A program made the translations under genes and the position numbers. The notes under the pieces are model-generated. The model saw only the letters and a list, made by a program, of their open reading frames with translations. It had not been told where the DNA came from and did not search any database. This document shows positions 33,078 through 41,929 of a stretch of DNA of 64,000 bases, piece after piece. Numbering within the stretch: position 1 is the stretch's first letter; every line of letters starts with the position of its first letter. The stretch is taken from assembly GCA_001724265.1 (NCBI GenBank), contig MEDY01000004.1:270527-334526 (forward strand), in the 5' to 3' direction. Source of the DNA: Rhizaria sp. SCN 62-66. Taxonomy: Eukaryota > Rhizaria, unplaced.

Positions 33078-34424
33078 CGAGACCTGGAGAGGCAGATGCT
33101 GGTGTGGAATGTAAAAGGCTCTATAGACTATACAAAAAGAAAAAAGAAAACAATGTATATTTAATTATGTGTTACTTCTGTTGCACTGTCAACGACGGAT
33201 ACCTGAACTCAATACAGAGGATAGCGTATTGAACAACATTGGATCGTCAACGGCGACGAAGTGAGTCCCATTGTTGCGAGTTAACTATTCAAGGTCGATA
33301 TCTGCACATAGCAGTTAGATTTAGGAGACTTTTTTGGAATAATCGACCATCAACAAGATTTTGTACATTTTGCTTGTTTTTATGGTATAGGTGTTGTCTA
33401 CCTTGCCTCATTTTACGCCATTGATAAATACAGTCACCCAAGTATCGCTCCGCGAAGTTAGTCTTTATCACACACCAACAACATAATGTAAGCAACCCTC
33501 AACATATATTTAATATATACGGCAGCGCATATCATGTGCATACTCTAATATTGCGATATCACCTTAGCACAACAAGGAATGTGCTCGCAAAATCTTTGTA
33601 CTGCGCGTCCTTAAAGTAGCGTAATAAGGACAGATCTAGCGGCGCGTAGATACTGGATGTCAAGCTACGAATGTACTGAAGCATTTATCATGTGCATCAC
33701 TGAGAGTCCAACTGTGTGGCAGTTGAATCTCTGGACATTTTGAGTAGTATATCTTCGCAAGAAACAAGCGAGGTACGTTGTGAAATAGCATGTAAAACTC
33801 AAGTATACATTGGCATAACTGTCAGAGTTAGTATTGAAAACATTATTATATGATACAACACATAAATCTTTGTGCTGCATCCGAAGAACACATAAAAATA
33901 TCAAGTCTTTAAGTTGTTATCAATGATTTAATGTGGTTAGCCACAAACGCTTTTGGGCGCGTGCAACCGGACGGATGGCGGGAGCGAAGGTGCCCAAACA
34001 GCACGCGACCATTAAAGAATAGCCACGGTGCGCTACTTAGCCAATATCCGTGCATGTTTCGTTGATGTATTCGGAGTTAAGTGTCTTGTTTTTATGTATT
34101 TTAATAATGCATTTCGTTATGAACCGAAGAGCGAGCGTGAATGACATCCTTGATTTAAACTTGCCTCACTCCCTGCCCCGCTTCTCAACATCTGATATCA
34201 CCCCGTCTGCTCCTGTCCCCACGCTTCTGCTGAGCAAAGCCACTCGAGGGCGCATACAACAACTTGGTTTTGTTCCGCCCATTTGTTTTTCCTTGCAGCT
34301 CCCTCTCACATTGAAGAGCTCGTGCGAAGGTTCTCAAGCTCTCGCTGCAACGGGTGTCCAGGCCCTCCCCCTCTCACCCACTCGCCCCACGCTCGCACTC
34401 CAGAAGCCACCCCGCGCGCCCGTC
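33078..34424. other. Divergent intergenic region between PIG-O and MST kinase
   Basis: About 1.35 kb, strongly AT-rich to about 33940, then a GC-richer patch (about 33950-34040). An open frame continuous with the kinase extends upstream with in-frame ATGs at 34065 and 34122. Its composition is not like the kinase coding sequence, and a CCTTGCAG at about 34300 could be a 5' UTR splice acceptor. It probably holds both promoters and the kinase leader. No other gene seen. Confidence 0.5.
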
Positions 34425-37041
34425 ATGTCAGCGCTTGATCACCCCCTGGGGCTAGAGATTTCCCCCAACGACCCGACGGATGTGTTCGAGCTGCAGGCGA
34501 AGCTCGGCGAGGGCAGCTACGGCTGCGTGTACGAAGCTGTCGACCGCCGCGACGGCCAGATCGTCGCCGTCAAGGTCCTCGACGTCGGCGCCGAAGACAT
34601 GTCCGACATCAAGAACGAGATCAACATCCTTAAGAACTGCTCCAGCCCTTACATCGTCGCCTACAAGGGCTGCTTTCTGTACCACTCGCAGCTCTGGATC
34701 GCGATGGAGTACTGCTCCGCCGGCTCCGTCGGCGACTTGATGGCCATCTGTGACCGCACGCTGCACGAGACGCACATCGCGGCGCTCATGTACCTCTCCC
34801 TGCGCGGGCTTGAGTACCTGCACACGCACAAGATGCTGCACCGCGACATCAAGTCGGCGAACCTGCTCCTCACGTCGAGCGGCGAGTGCAAGCTGGCCGA
34901 CTTCGGCGTCTCGGCCGAGCTCACGCACACGCTCGCGCGCCGCAACACGGCCATCGGCACGCCCTATTGGATGGCGCCCGAGGTGCTCAAGTCTACGGCC
35001 TACGACGCCAAGTCCGACATCTGGTCGCTGGGCATCACCGCGTACGAGCTCGCGGTCGGAGAGCCGCCGCACGCGGACGTGCACCCGATGCGCGTTATCT
35101 TCATCATCCCCAGCGCGCCGCCGCCGACGCTGCCGGAGCCGCACCGCTGGTCCAGGGAGTTCCACGACTTCCTCGCTCGCTGTCTCACTAAGGAGGTACG
35201 TCGCAAAGCATGCCGCGACAGCGACAAAAACAGCGAACGAAGCTACACAAAGTGCCACGCTGATGCACGATCTCCAAGCCACTCTGACTACCTCCATATG
35301 TTCATGCAATGATCTCAATTCTCTTTCTAACATCACTCTCATCCATGCATGTCTGTCCTTTGCCCTCCACTCTGCCCACGCCGCCCGCAGCCCGAGGACC
35401 GTCCGTCGGCGACGGCGCTGCTCTCGCACCCTTTTCTGGCCGCGCACGCGCGCGACGCCGGCGCAGCCCGCGTGGATCCGCGCGCCGTGCTGGCCGGGCT
35501 CGTCGCAGACGCGCTGCCGGAGATCCACCAGTTCCGCGCCGCCGAGACGCTCGAGGCCGACATAAAGGCCGCCGAACAGCTCCAGCAACAGCAACAGCCG
35601 CATCAGCAGCAGTTCGAGCAGCAGCCAGCGGGTGTGAGCGTCAACGTGACGGACGCGGACGGTGTGGGCGACGCGTGGGGCGGCGGCGGCACCGTGCGCG
35701 TGCGCTCCTCGCCCTCGGCCGGCAGCACCACGGGCACCGCGGGCGGCACGCTGGCCGCGGGCGTGTTTAACGCCACAGGCACTATGCTCATCACGCCCAA
35801 GGCTGCCTCCAACGCCAACAACGTCTTCAGCAGCAGCGGCAGCAGTGCCGGGAACGGCGCGTCTGTGGCTGCGGTCACTGTGGCGGCGGCCTCGGTCTCG
35901 GCCGGTGGCGAGCTCCCCACCTCGCCGCCCCCGCCTGCACGTCGGCCACCACTGCAACAGCAACAGCAGCAGCAGGCGCCCGCCCCCGCCCCCGCCGTGC
36001 TGCCGCCCACGCCATCGGGGTCGTCCCACGGCCCGCAGCGCGCCGCCCCGCGCACGCCGCTCAACCACAGCATCACCAACACCAGCGCCAGTGCGAGCTC
36101 TGCAGCGGCGGCGGCTGCGGGGGTGGGCATGAGTCCGCAGCAGCTGCGGCTCGCCGCCGTGGCCGCCGCCGCGAGCGCCAACGGCGGCGCCGGCGCGGAC
36201 GCGGGCACGGGCACCACGGTCATTGCGCCGGGCGGCGGCGGCGGCGCCAACTGCTCCTTCACGGCGGGCATCAGTCCGTCCAACGGCGGCCTGCACAACC
36301 CCGCCGGCACGAGCTTCGCGAGCCTGACGGGCACGGTCAAGGCGCCGTTGTCGCTGCTGAGCCAGACGGGCGGCGGCTTCCTACCTGACGACCTCAGCGC
36401 GCCGTCGACGCCCTCAGCCGCGTCTGGGCCGGCCTCGACGACGGCCAACAGCGACACCGGCGCCGCGGGCACGCTCCGCCGCCGCGGGTTCCGCAGCCGC
36501 CTGTCTGGGCTGCAGGCCGCCGCGCTCGACGGGGACCCCGCGGGCGACGCCGCCTACGCCGCGGCCGCCGCCAACGGCCCGCAGCAGCAACAACAGACGC
36601 AGGCGCAGACACACACTGCGGCTGCGGATGTCGCTAGCAACCCCTTCCTGGCCGGGATGATCGCAGACGTCACGGCCTTCCGCGAGCAAGTCAGCCAGCA
36701 CGGCGCCGGCGCCCCCGGCCCCGCGACGGGCACACTGCGCGGGGGCCGCGTCGCCGCCGCCGCGTCCGCGTACGCCTCAGCCGTCGCAAACAGCAACAAC
36801 AGCAGCCACAGCAGCTTCGGCTCCCCGGGCCCCGCCGCCACCGCGCTCTCCCCGGCCAACAGCAACGGCGGCGGCAGCGGAGGCGGCGGCGGTGACACGA
36901 CGCCCCGTGCACCGCGCGCGCCGGCCCCGCGCCGGTCGATCGCGGCCGCGGTGGCGAGCGCCACGAGCGGCGGCATCAGCGCGCACCCGGGTGTGATGCC
37001 GCTGTCGCCCACGGCGCACGCGCACGTAACCGCCGCCGCCT

Positions 37042-37072
<31 letters not shown>

Positions 37073-37826
37073 GCACTGCCAGAGCACGGTGGGCACGACG
37101 TGCGAGGCGCCCAAGGTCGAGCGCGCAGTAACACGCCACAGCGTCGGCCCCGCGGACCAACACCTCGCTGCCACGGCCGCAGCCACGGTGACGGGAGCGG
37201 CAGCGGCGAGGGCGGCGCCGACTGCGAGCGCACGGGGCAGCGTGAGCGGCGCGGGCGTGCCGCCGCCGCCGCCGCCGCGGCCGCGCGGGCGGCGCGACTA
37301 CACGCAGGGCACGTCGCGGCTCAGCACGTACTTCGGCACCCTCAAGGCCGGCACGCTCAACAGCAACATCAGCAACGGCAGCACCGCCTCCGCGTCGGAT
37401 GTGCGCCAGGAGAGCCTGTTGGAGCGCGCCGAGCGCGAGGACGCCGCCGCCGCCGCTGCCGCGAAGGCTGAGGCGGAGGCGCGGCAGCGCGCTAACGCCG
37501 CCGCCGCCGCTGCCGCTGCTGCCGCTGCTGAGGCGGCCGCAGCCGCCGAGGCTGAGCGCGCGCGACAGGCCGAGCTGGACGCGGCGGCGTGCGCGGGCGA
37601 CGGGAGCGCGTACGAGCCTCTGTTCTCTGACCGCGTGGCGGCCGACGATCTGCCGGTGTTGGCGACGCCGGGGGAGTTCACCGAGACCGAGCTGCAGGAG
37701 TGCATCGACGCGCTCGACGTCAACAAGGAGCTCGAGATGGCCGCGCTCAAGGCCTACTACGCCGGGCTCACGCGCAGGCTCAAGCAGGAGATGACGCGGC
37801 GCACCGGCAAACAGTACCCGGAGTGA
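34425..37826 (+). CDS. STE20-family MST/Hippo kinase with C-terminal SARAH domain
   Basis: Exons 34425-35195 and 35391-37826 (TGA), 1068 aa. The ATG at 34425 gives MSALDHPLGLEISPNDPTDV directly before the kinase domain, as in MST1/2; longer in-frame starts exist upstream. Kinase motifs: GEGSYGCVYEA (P-loop), IVAVKVLD (Lys about residue 50), HRDIKSANLL (catalytic loop), DFGVSAEL, and RRNTAIGTPYWMAPE (activation loop with the Thr that MST kinases autophosphorylate). The domain ends EPEDRPSATALLSHPFL across the exon junction. A roughly 700-residue Ala/Gln/Ser/Gly linker follows. The last 50 residues (ETELQECIDALDVNKELEM, then RRLKQEMTRR) match a SARAH coiled-coil dimerisation domain. MST/Hippo kinases phosphorylate LATS/NDR kinases and control growth and cytoskeleton. 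The linker is much longer than in animal orthologues. Confidence 0.92.
35196..35390 (+). other. MST kinase intron (195 nt, phase 0)
   Basis: GTACGT…CCGCCCGCAG, with TTCTAACAT as a branch-point candidate. Splicing joins CLTKE to PEDRPSATALL, rebuilding kinase subdomain XI. Confidence 0.95.
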
Positions 37827-38259
37827 GACAATGTGTGAATCGCTGGCATGTGATGTCACGAAGCAAGCTCTGTTACTCGTCGCCTAAACAATGTCATTTT
37901 TTCTATATTCTAATATATATGGTCAAACGAGTGATTTAATTTCATATAACATTTTTTGCGCGTGATTAGAGCACTAATACAATAATATTTTTTACATCCA
38001 GTTTGTGTGAAAACTCATGTTGGCGATTTCGCAATCTCACCACAAACGAAGTTGTCTTATCGCAATGAGGTCTGATCAACGAACAACTAATCTTCGAGAT
38101 ACTGAGTCCAAACATCCGAAGTGAAAGATCTCCTACGAATATCACACTTAACCGCTACTACAATATAACGACACAAAATCACACCCTCTGATAAGCTACT
38201 TAAACACATATCCTGACCCTTGCTTGGCGCCTGCATTTCGCGTGTTCAAACGCAGATCC
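37827..38259. other. AT-rich intergenic region, no gene seen
   Basis: About 430 bp with TATA-rich stretches (for example CTAATATATATGG at about 37909), which may act as 3'-processing or promoter DNA. No open frame with coding-like composition. Confidence 0.5.
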
Positions 38260-40827
38260 ATGTGGAACAGCAGTGGCTTCCTGGCGCGCGCCAATGACGC
38301 CAGCCGCGGTACGTTCACGCTGGCCGCGCAACCCATCGCGCACTCTGACAGTGCGCGGCTGCGGAACTACACCGGTCACCGCATCACGGTTCCCGAGACT
38401 GTTTTGCTCAAGATCACCGCGATCATGGGCAACGCGCCTTTGCCTTTCCCCATCACGTTCGAGCTCACCACCCCCGACGGTGCTGCCGCCACGCACTGCT
38501 CCGTGCTCGAATTCCACGATGCCGCCGACGAGCGCGTGTTCCTGCCGCCTGCGGTCATGGAGACGCTCGGCGTCGCGCCCGGCACGCGTCTGCGCCTGCG
38601 CCTGCGCCAGCTGCCCTCGGCGCGCCGCATCGTGCTGCGCCCAGAGTCGGAGGCCTTCGTGCGCGCCGCGCAGAACCCACAGGCGACTCTCTCGCACGCC
38701 TTCAGCGCGCTGGCGTGCGTGACCGAAAACGACGTGATCACTGTGAATGTCGCCAGCAACGAGTACCGCCTCATAGTCGCCCAGGCGCTGCCGCAGCTCG
38801 CCACGCCCGCCGCCGTCGCCGCCGCCGCGCGCGCCGCCGCCTCGGCCCGCGCGCCCGCACCGCGCGCGTCGGGGTTTACAGCCGGCGCCACTGCGACTGC
38901 GGCATCGCTCGCGTCCGACGAGCCCGAGCGGCCGCTGTTCACGGTCCTTGCAGTAACCACGGTCACCAAGCCGCGCCGCGTGCCGCTGCCCAGCCCCGAC
39001 GCCGCCGCCAACAAGGGCCAGGGCAACGCCGCCGCGGTGGAGCGCGAACGCGAGGCGCCCGGCGGCCCGGTGTACCTCTCCGCCGTGAGCCTGATTGACT
39101 GCGACGTCGAGGTCGACTTCATGGCCGCGCCCGATGCCGCTGTTTACAACGCCAACAACAGCGGCAGCAGCGCCAGCGCCAACGCCGCCAACGGCAACGC
39201 GAGCGGCGCCAGCGCCGGCGGCGCGGCGTCGGACGGGTCCACCTCGCAGCCGCTGGTGGCGGGCGCGGCGCAGGCGGTCGCGCTGCCCGCGGGCGGGGCT
39301 GCTCTGTTCCGGTTCAAGCCCAGCGTAGCGGGCGGTGGGATAGACGGCGCCGCGTTCGAGCTCGCCGTCACCGCGGGCGAGGCCGACTTGTACGTTAGTG
39401 CCGCGCACACGGCGCCCACGGCCGCGCTGAGCGAGTGGCACCTCTGGCCCGCGCTCACCGCGCCGGTCACGTTCCCCGCCCCGGCCCCTGCCAACGCCCC
39501 CGCGACCGCCAGTGCTGGCGCGAGTGCGGCGCGGCCGCAGGTGCAGTATCCCCACGCAGCCACGCTCTACATCGCGCGTCAAGATCCTGCGTATCCTTCC
39601 TCTTCCTCATCATCCTCGTCGTCGTCGTCTTCATCGTCTTCTGCGGCCACCGGCGCTGTTAACGCGGGTTCCGGTGTGACCGCCGCCGGCGCCGGCGCCG
39701 CCGTTGTCGCCCCGTGGCTGTACCTGGCTGTGCGCGCGCACGGCCCCGCGCCCGCCGCGGCGCGCCTCACCGCGCGCGGGCTCGCCGCGGGCTCCGCTGA
39801 CCACAACAGCGCGCTCGAGGCAGTTAAACTCTCGCGCGGGCTCGCCCACAGCGACGGTGCCAGCAGCCCCGTCGCCGTCGCGGCGCCCGCCCCGGGGCCC
39901 GGTGACTGCGCCAACTGCGGTGCCGCTGTGCCTGCGGCCGCGATGACGATGCACCGGCTGCAGTGCGCGCGGCTCAACTTCCGCTGCCCCGACCCACGGT
40001 GCGGCGTGGTGCTCGAGGCCCGGCTCAAGGCCGACCACGGCCACTGCCCGCACTGCGCGCTGCCCGTCCCGCCGCGCCTGCTGCAGAAGCACGTCGCGCT
40101 GCTGCACGAGCCCGCGCGCTGCGGCGCGTGCGACGCGGCCGTGGCGCCGCCGCGCGCGCTCGCGGAACACCTGCGGCACGCGTGCCCGCTGCGACTGCGC
40201 GCGTGCGGGTCGTGCGGCGCCGACTTCCCCAGCCGGGACCTCGCGGCGCACGAGCAGGCGTGCAGCGCCAAGACGCGCCCATGCCGTGTGTGCGGCGCGC
40301 GAGTAACGGGGTTGGCGATGCCTACACACCTCGCGCTCGAGCACGGCGTGCTGGCCGACGGCAGCGCGGACCTGCACGGCGCGCCGGCCGCGGGCGCCAA
40401 CGGCAGCGCTGGCGTCGGCGCTGGTGCGGGCGAGAGCGGGATCGACGACCTGCTAAGCGACCCGAGGTACGTGGAGTTCCTCTCGAGCTCGGTGCAGAGC
40501 CCCACTGCTCAGAGCTCCACTGCAGCAAACGGCAGTGCGAACGGCGCTCCGAGCTCCAGTTCTATCTCGAGTGCTAAGTTGGCGGCCGGCATCAGCGGTG
40601 TCTCTTTGGCGTCCCCTACGCCCGCCGCCGCTGCCGCTGCTGCTGCGGCTGCTGCAGTCGTGACGAGTCCCTTCGCGGCCGCGGGCGGCGACGACGACAG
40701 CTGGGGCGACGGCGCCGCGGCCGCCGCGGAGGGCGTGTGCACGTACTGCGGACTCGCGGGGCTCGGCTACGATGCGCTCGTGGACCACATGGAGGTCTGC
40801 GCCGCCGCTGGGGACGACGGGTTTTGA
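38260..40827 (+). CDS. UFD1-domain protein with zinc-finger array
   Basis: 855 aa ending in TGA. The first ATG of the frame is at 38260 (MWNSSGFLARAND). Residues 1-290 form a UFD1 double-psi beta-barrel: THCSVLEF, VFLPPAVMETLGV, ALACVTENDVITVN and SLIDCDVEVDF are family landmarks, with Ala-rich insertions. Next comes a Gly/Ala/Ser region with 15 consecutive Ser. Residues about 548-700 hold a dense array of CxxC…HxxxC/H units (CANCGAAVP, CPHCALPVP, CGACDAAV, CGSCGADF, CRVCGARV), resembling TRAF/XAF1-type fingers. A final C2H2-like unit is CTYCGLAG…HMEVC. A UFD1 domain followed by such fingers occurs in plant and protist proteins distinct from the Cdc48-Npl4 cofactor Ufd1 itself. A role with Cdc48/p97 or ubiquitylated proteins is inferred. 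Confidence 0.88.
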   Translation: MWNSSGFLARANDASRGTFTLAAQPIAHSDSARLRNYTGHRITVPETVLLKITAIMGNAPLPFPITFELTTPDGAAATHCSVLEFHDAADERVFLPPAVMETLGVAPGTRLRLRLRQLPSARRIVLRPESEAFVRAAQNPQATLSHAFSALACVTENDVITVNVASNEYRLIVAQALPQLATPAAVAAAARAAASARAPAPRASGFTAGATATAASLASDEPERPLFTVLAVTTVTKPRRVPLPSPDAAANKGQGNAAAVEREREAPGGPVYLSAVSLIDCDVEVDFMAAPDAAVYNANNSGSSASANAANGNASGASAGGAASDGSTSQPLVAGAAQAVALPAGGAALFRFKPSVAGGGIDGAAFELAVTAGEADLYVSAAHTAPTAALSEWHLWPALTAPVTFPAPAPANAPATASAGASAARPQVQYPHAATLYIARQDPAYPSSSSSSSSSSSSSSSAATGAVNAGSGVTAAGAGAAVVAPWLYLAVRAHGPAPAAARLTARGLAAGSADHNSALEAVKLSRGLAHSDGASSPVAVAAPAPGPGDCANCGAAVPAAAMTMHRLQCARLNFRCPDPRCGVVLEARLKADHGHCPHCALPVPPRLLQKHVALLHEPARCGACDAAVAPPRALAEHLRHACPLRLRACGSCGADFPSRDLAAHEQACSAKTRPCRVCGARVTGLAMPTHLALEHGVLADGSADLHGAPAAGANGSAGVGAGAGESGIDDLLSDPRYVEFLSSSVQSPTAQSSTAANGSANGAPSSSSISSAKLAAGISGVSLASPTPAAAAAAAAAAAVVTSPFAAAGGDDDSWGDGAAAAAEGVCTYCGLAGLGYDALVDHMEVCAAAGDDGF
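39598..39642 (+). repeat. TCN tract encoding 15 Ser
   Basis: Fifteen consecutive TCN Ser codons (TCC, TCT, TCA, TCG mixed) in the UFD1-zinc-finger gene. Synonymous mixing suggests the Ser run itself is maintained rather than being a fresh slippage product. Confidence 0.9.
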
Positions 40828-41929
40828 CGGCAGTGAAAGTACGGTTATTGTGCTTTTGTGATGCCATATTGGAAGTGGTCGTCCGGATGACTTGTGAAAT
40901 CATATGTTCGCTTTGATGACTAAGAGCCCTGGACTTCGGCACTGTGTAATACATGTGCATCTGTATTTAGTCGCATGGAAGGGAGTGACCTCGTGCATAT
41001 CGTGGATAAATCGTCGAGTGTATGAAGCGTGCACTGGCCGCAAATCGTATCATTCTGGCGATATCTGGGATAAGTCGAAGTTTATTGATCTGCGTTTCAG
41101 TAGGAGCATGGTTGGACGTGCTTTTCCCAACCTCGACGGCTTCTCTCGAAAGGTGGAAACTGCACTGACGTGTATCCAAAACTGCGTACACTACGTCGTG
41201 TAAAGTAAACTGACACTGGTGAAACTAGCCTACAAGTTAGCCTACAAGTCTCACCAAATGATGACACAAGCTCCGCACATACCGATGACAAAAAACATCT
41301 CAGCGATGCTGACAAGCACGTGATCTTCGACTCGGCGACGAGCGAATAACTGAAACAGCGACAAATAAAATGTAGGTCTTCCAAATTTCCTGTTCGAAAC
41401 ACTATCGTCACAAATGCGACACTTGCAGCTTCAATAAAGATCGATGTTCGTCCCGTTTCACGGGCAAAGAGCAAGACAACAACAAGCATAGAACATTGCA
41501 CGCGTAGCACTCATCCTCAACGATGATGCCGTTTGTGAAGAAGGTGCTTGTACACGTGCGATGCAAAGTCGTGTCCGTGTCGTCTGCTATCTTGGTCGCC
41601 CTCATGGTAATGTCGCTGGCAACTCAATAAAAGACTCTCAATCGCAGGTGATGTGTGATCCTTCATTCAAACTATTTTGAACCCCGCAGCTTGACAAAAC
41701 AAGACAGCACGACGCGGGCACAGCAAATATGGAGCTGGTGACTACGTCTGAACAGTTGAACCTTCAGCAGGCACGTCCGGCACTAACAGTAGAAAGTGTC
41801 CATAGAGACACATACACATATTTTGATCATATTATTTTACATTAAAAGACAAACGTGTGCAATTTGTTTTGAAGTGTATATCATATTCTCAGTGACGATT
41901 TAAATCTTGCGAACACACTCACCGTAGAA
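40828..41929. other. Intergenic region, no supported gene
   Basis: About 1.1 kb between UFD1-zinc finger and HCF101. Open frames exist on both strands (40904-41203 plus; 41097-41510 and 41408-41605 minus), but none has coding-like GC bias or a recognisable motif. A short tandem duplication GCCTACAAGT lies at about 41229-41251. A small minus-strand gene cannot be excluded. Confidence 0.4.

Noticed and set aside
33078-33990. Possible tRNA or other structured RNA in the AT-rich spacer
   Set aside because: No GGTTCRANYCC box B with a matching box A and acceptor stem was found.
34050-34424. N-terminal extension of the MST kinase
   Set aside because: The frame is open, but composition changes sharply at 34425, the upstream residues match no family sequence, and MST kinases start just before the kinase domain. 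It is kept as an alternative only.
38200-39582. 460-codon antisense open frame over the UFD1 domain
   Set aside because: Gly/Arg-rich composition product opposite conserved UFD1 coding sequence.
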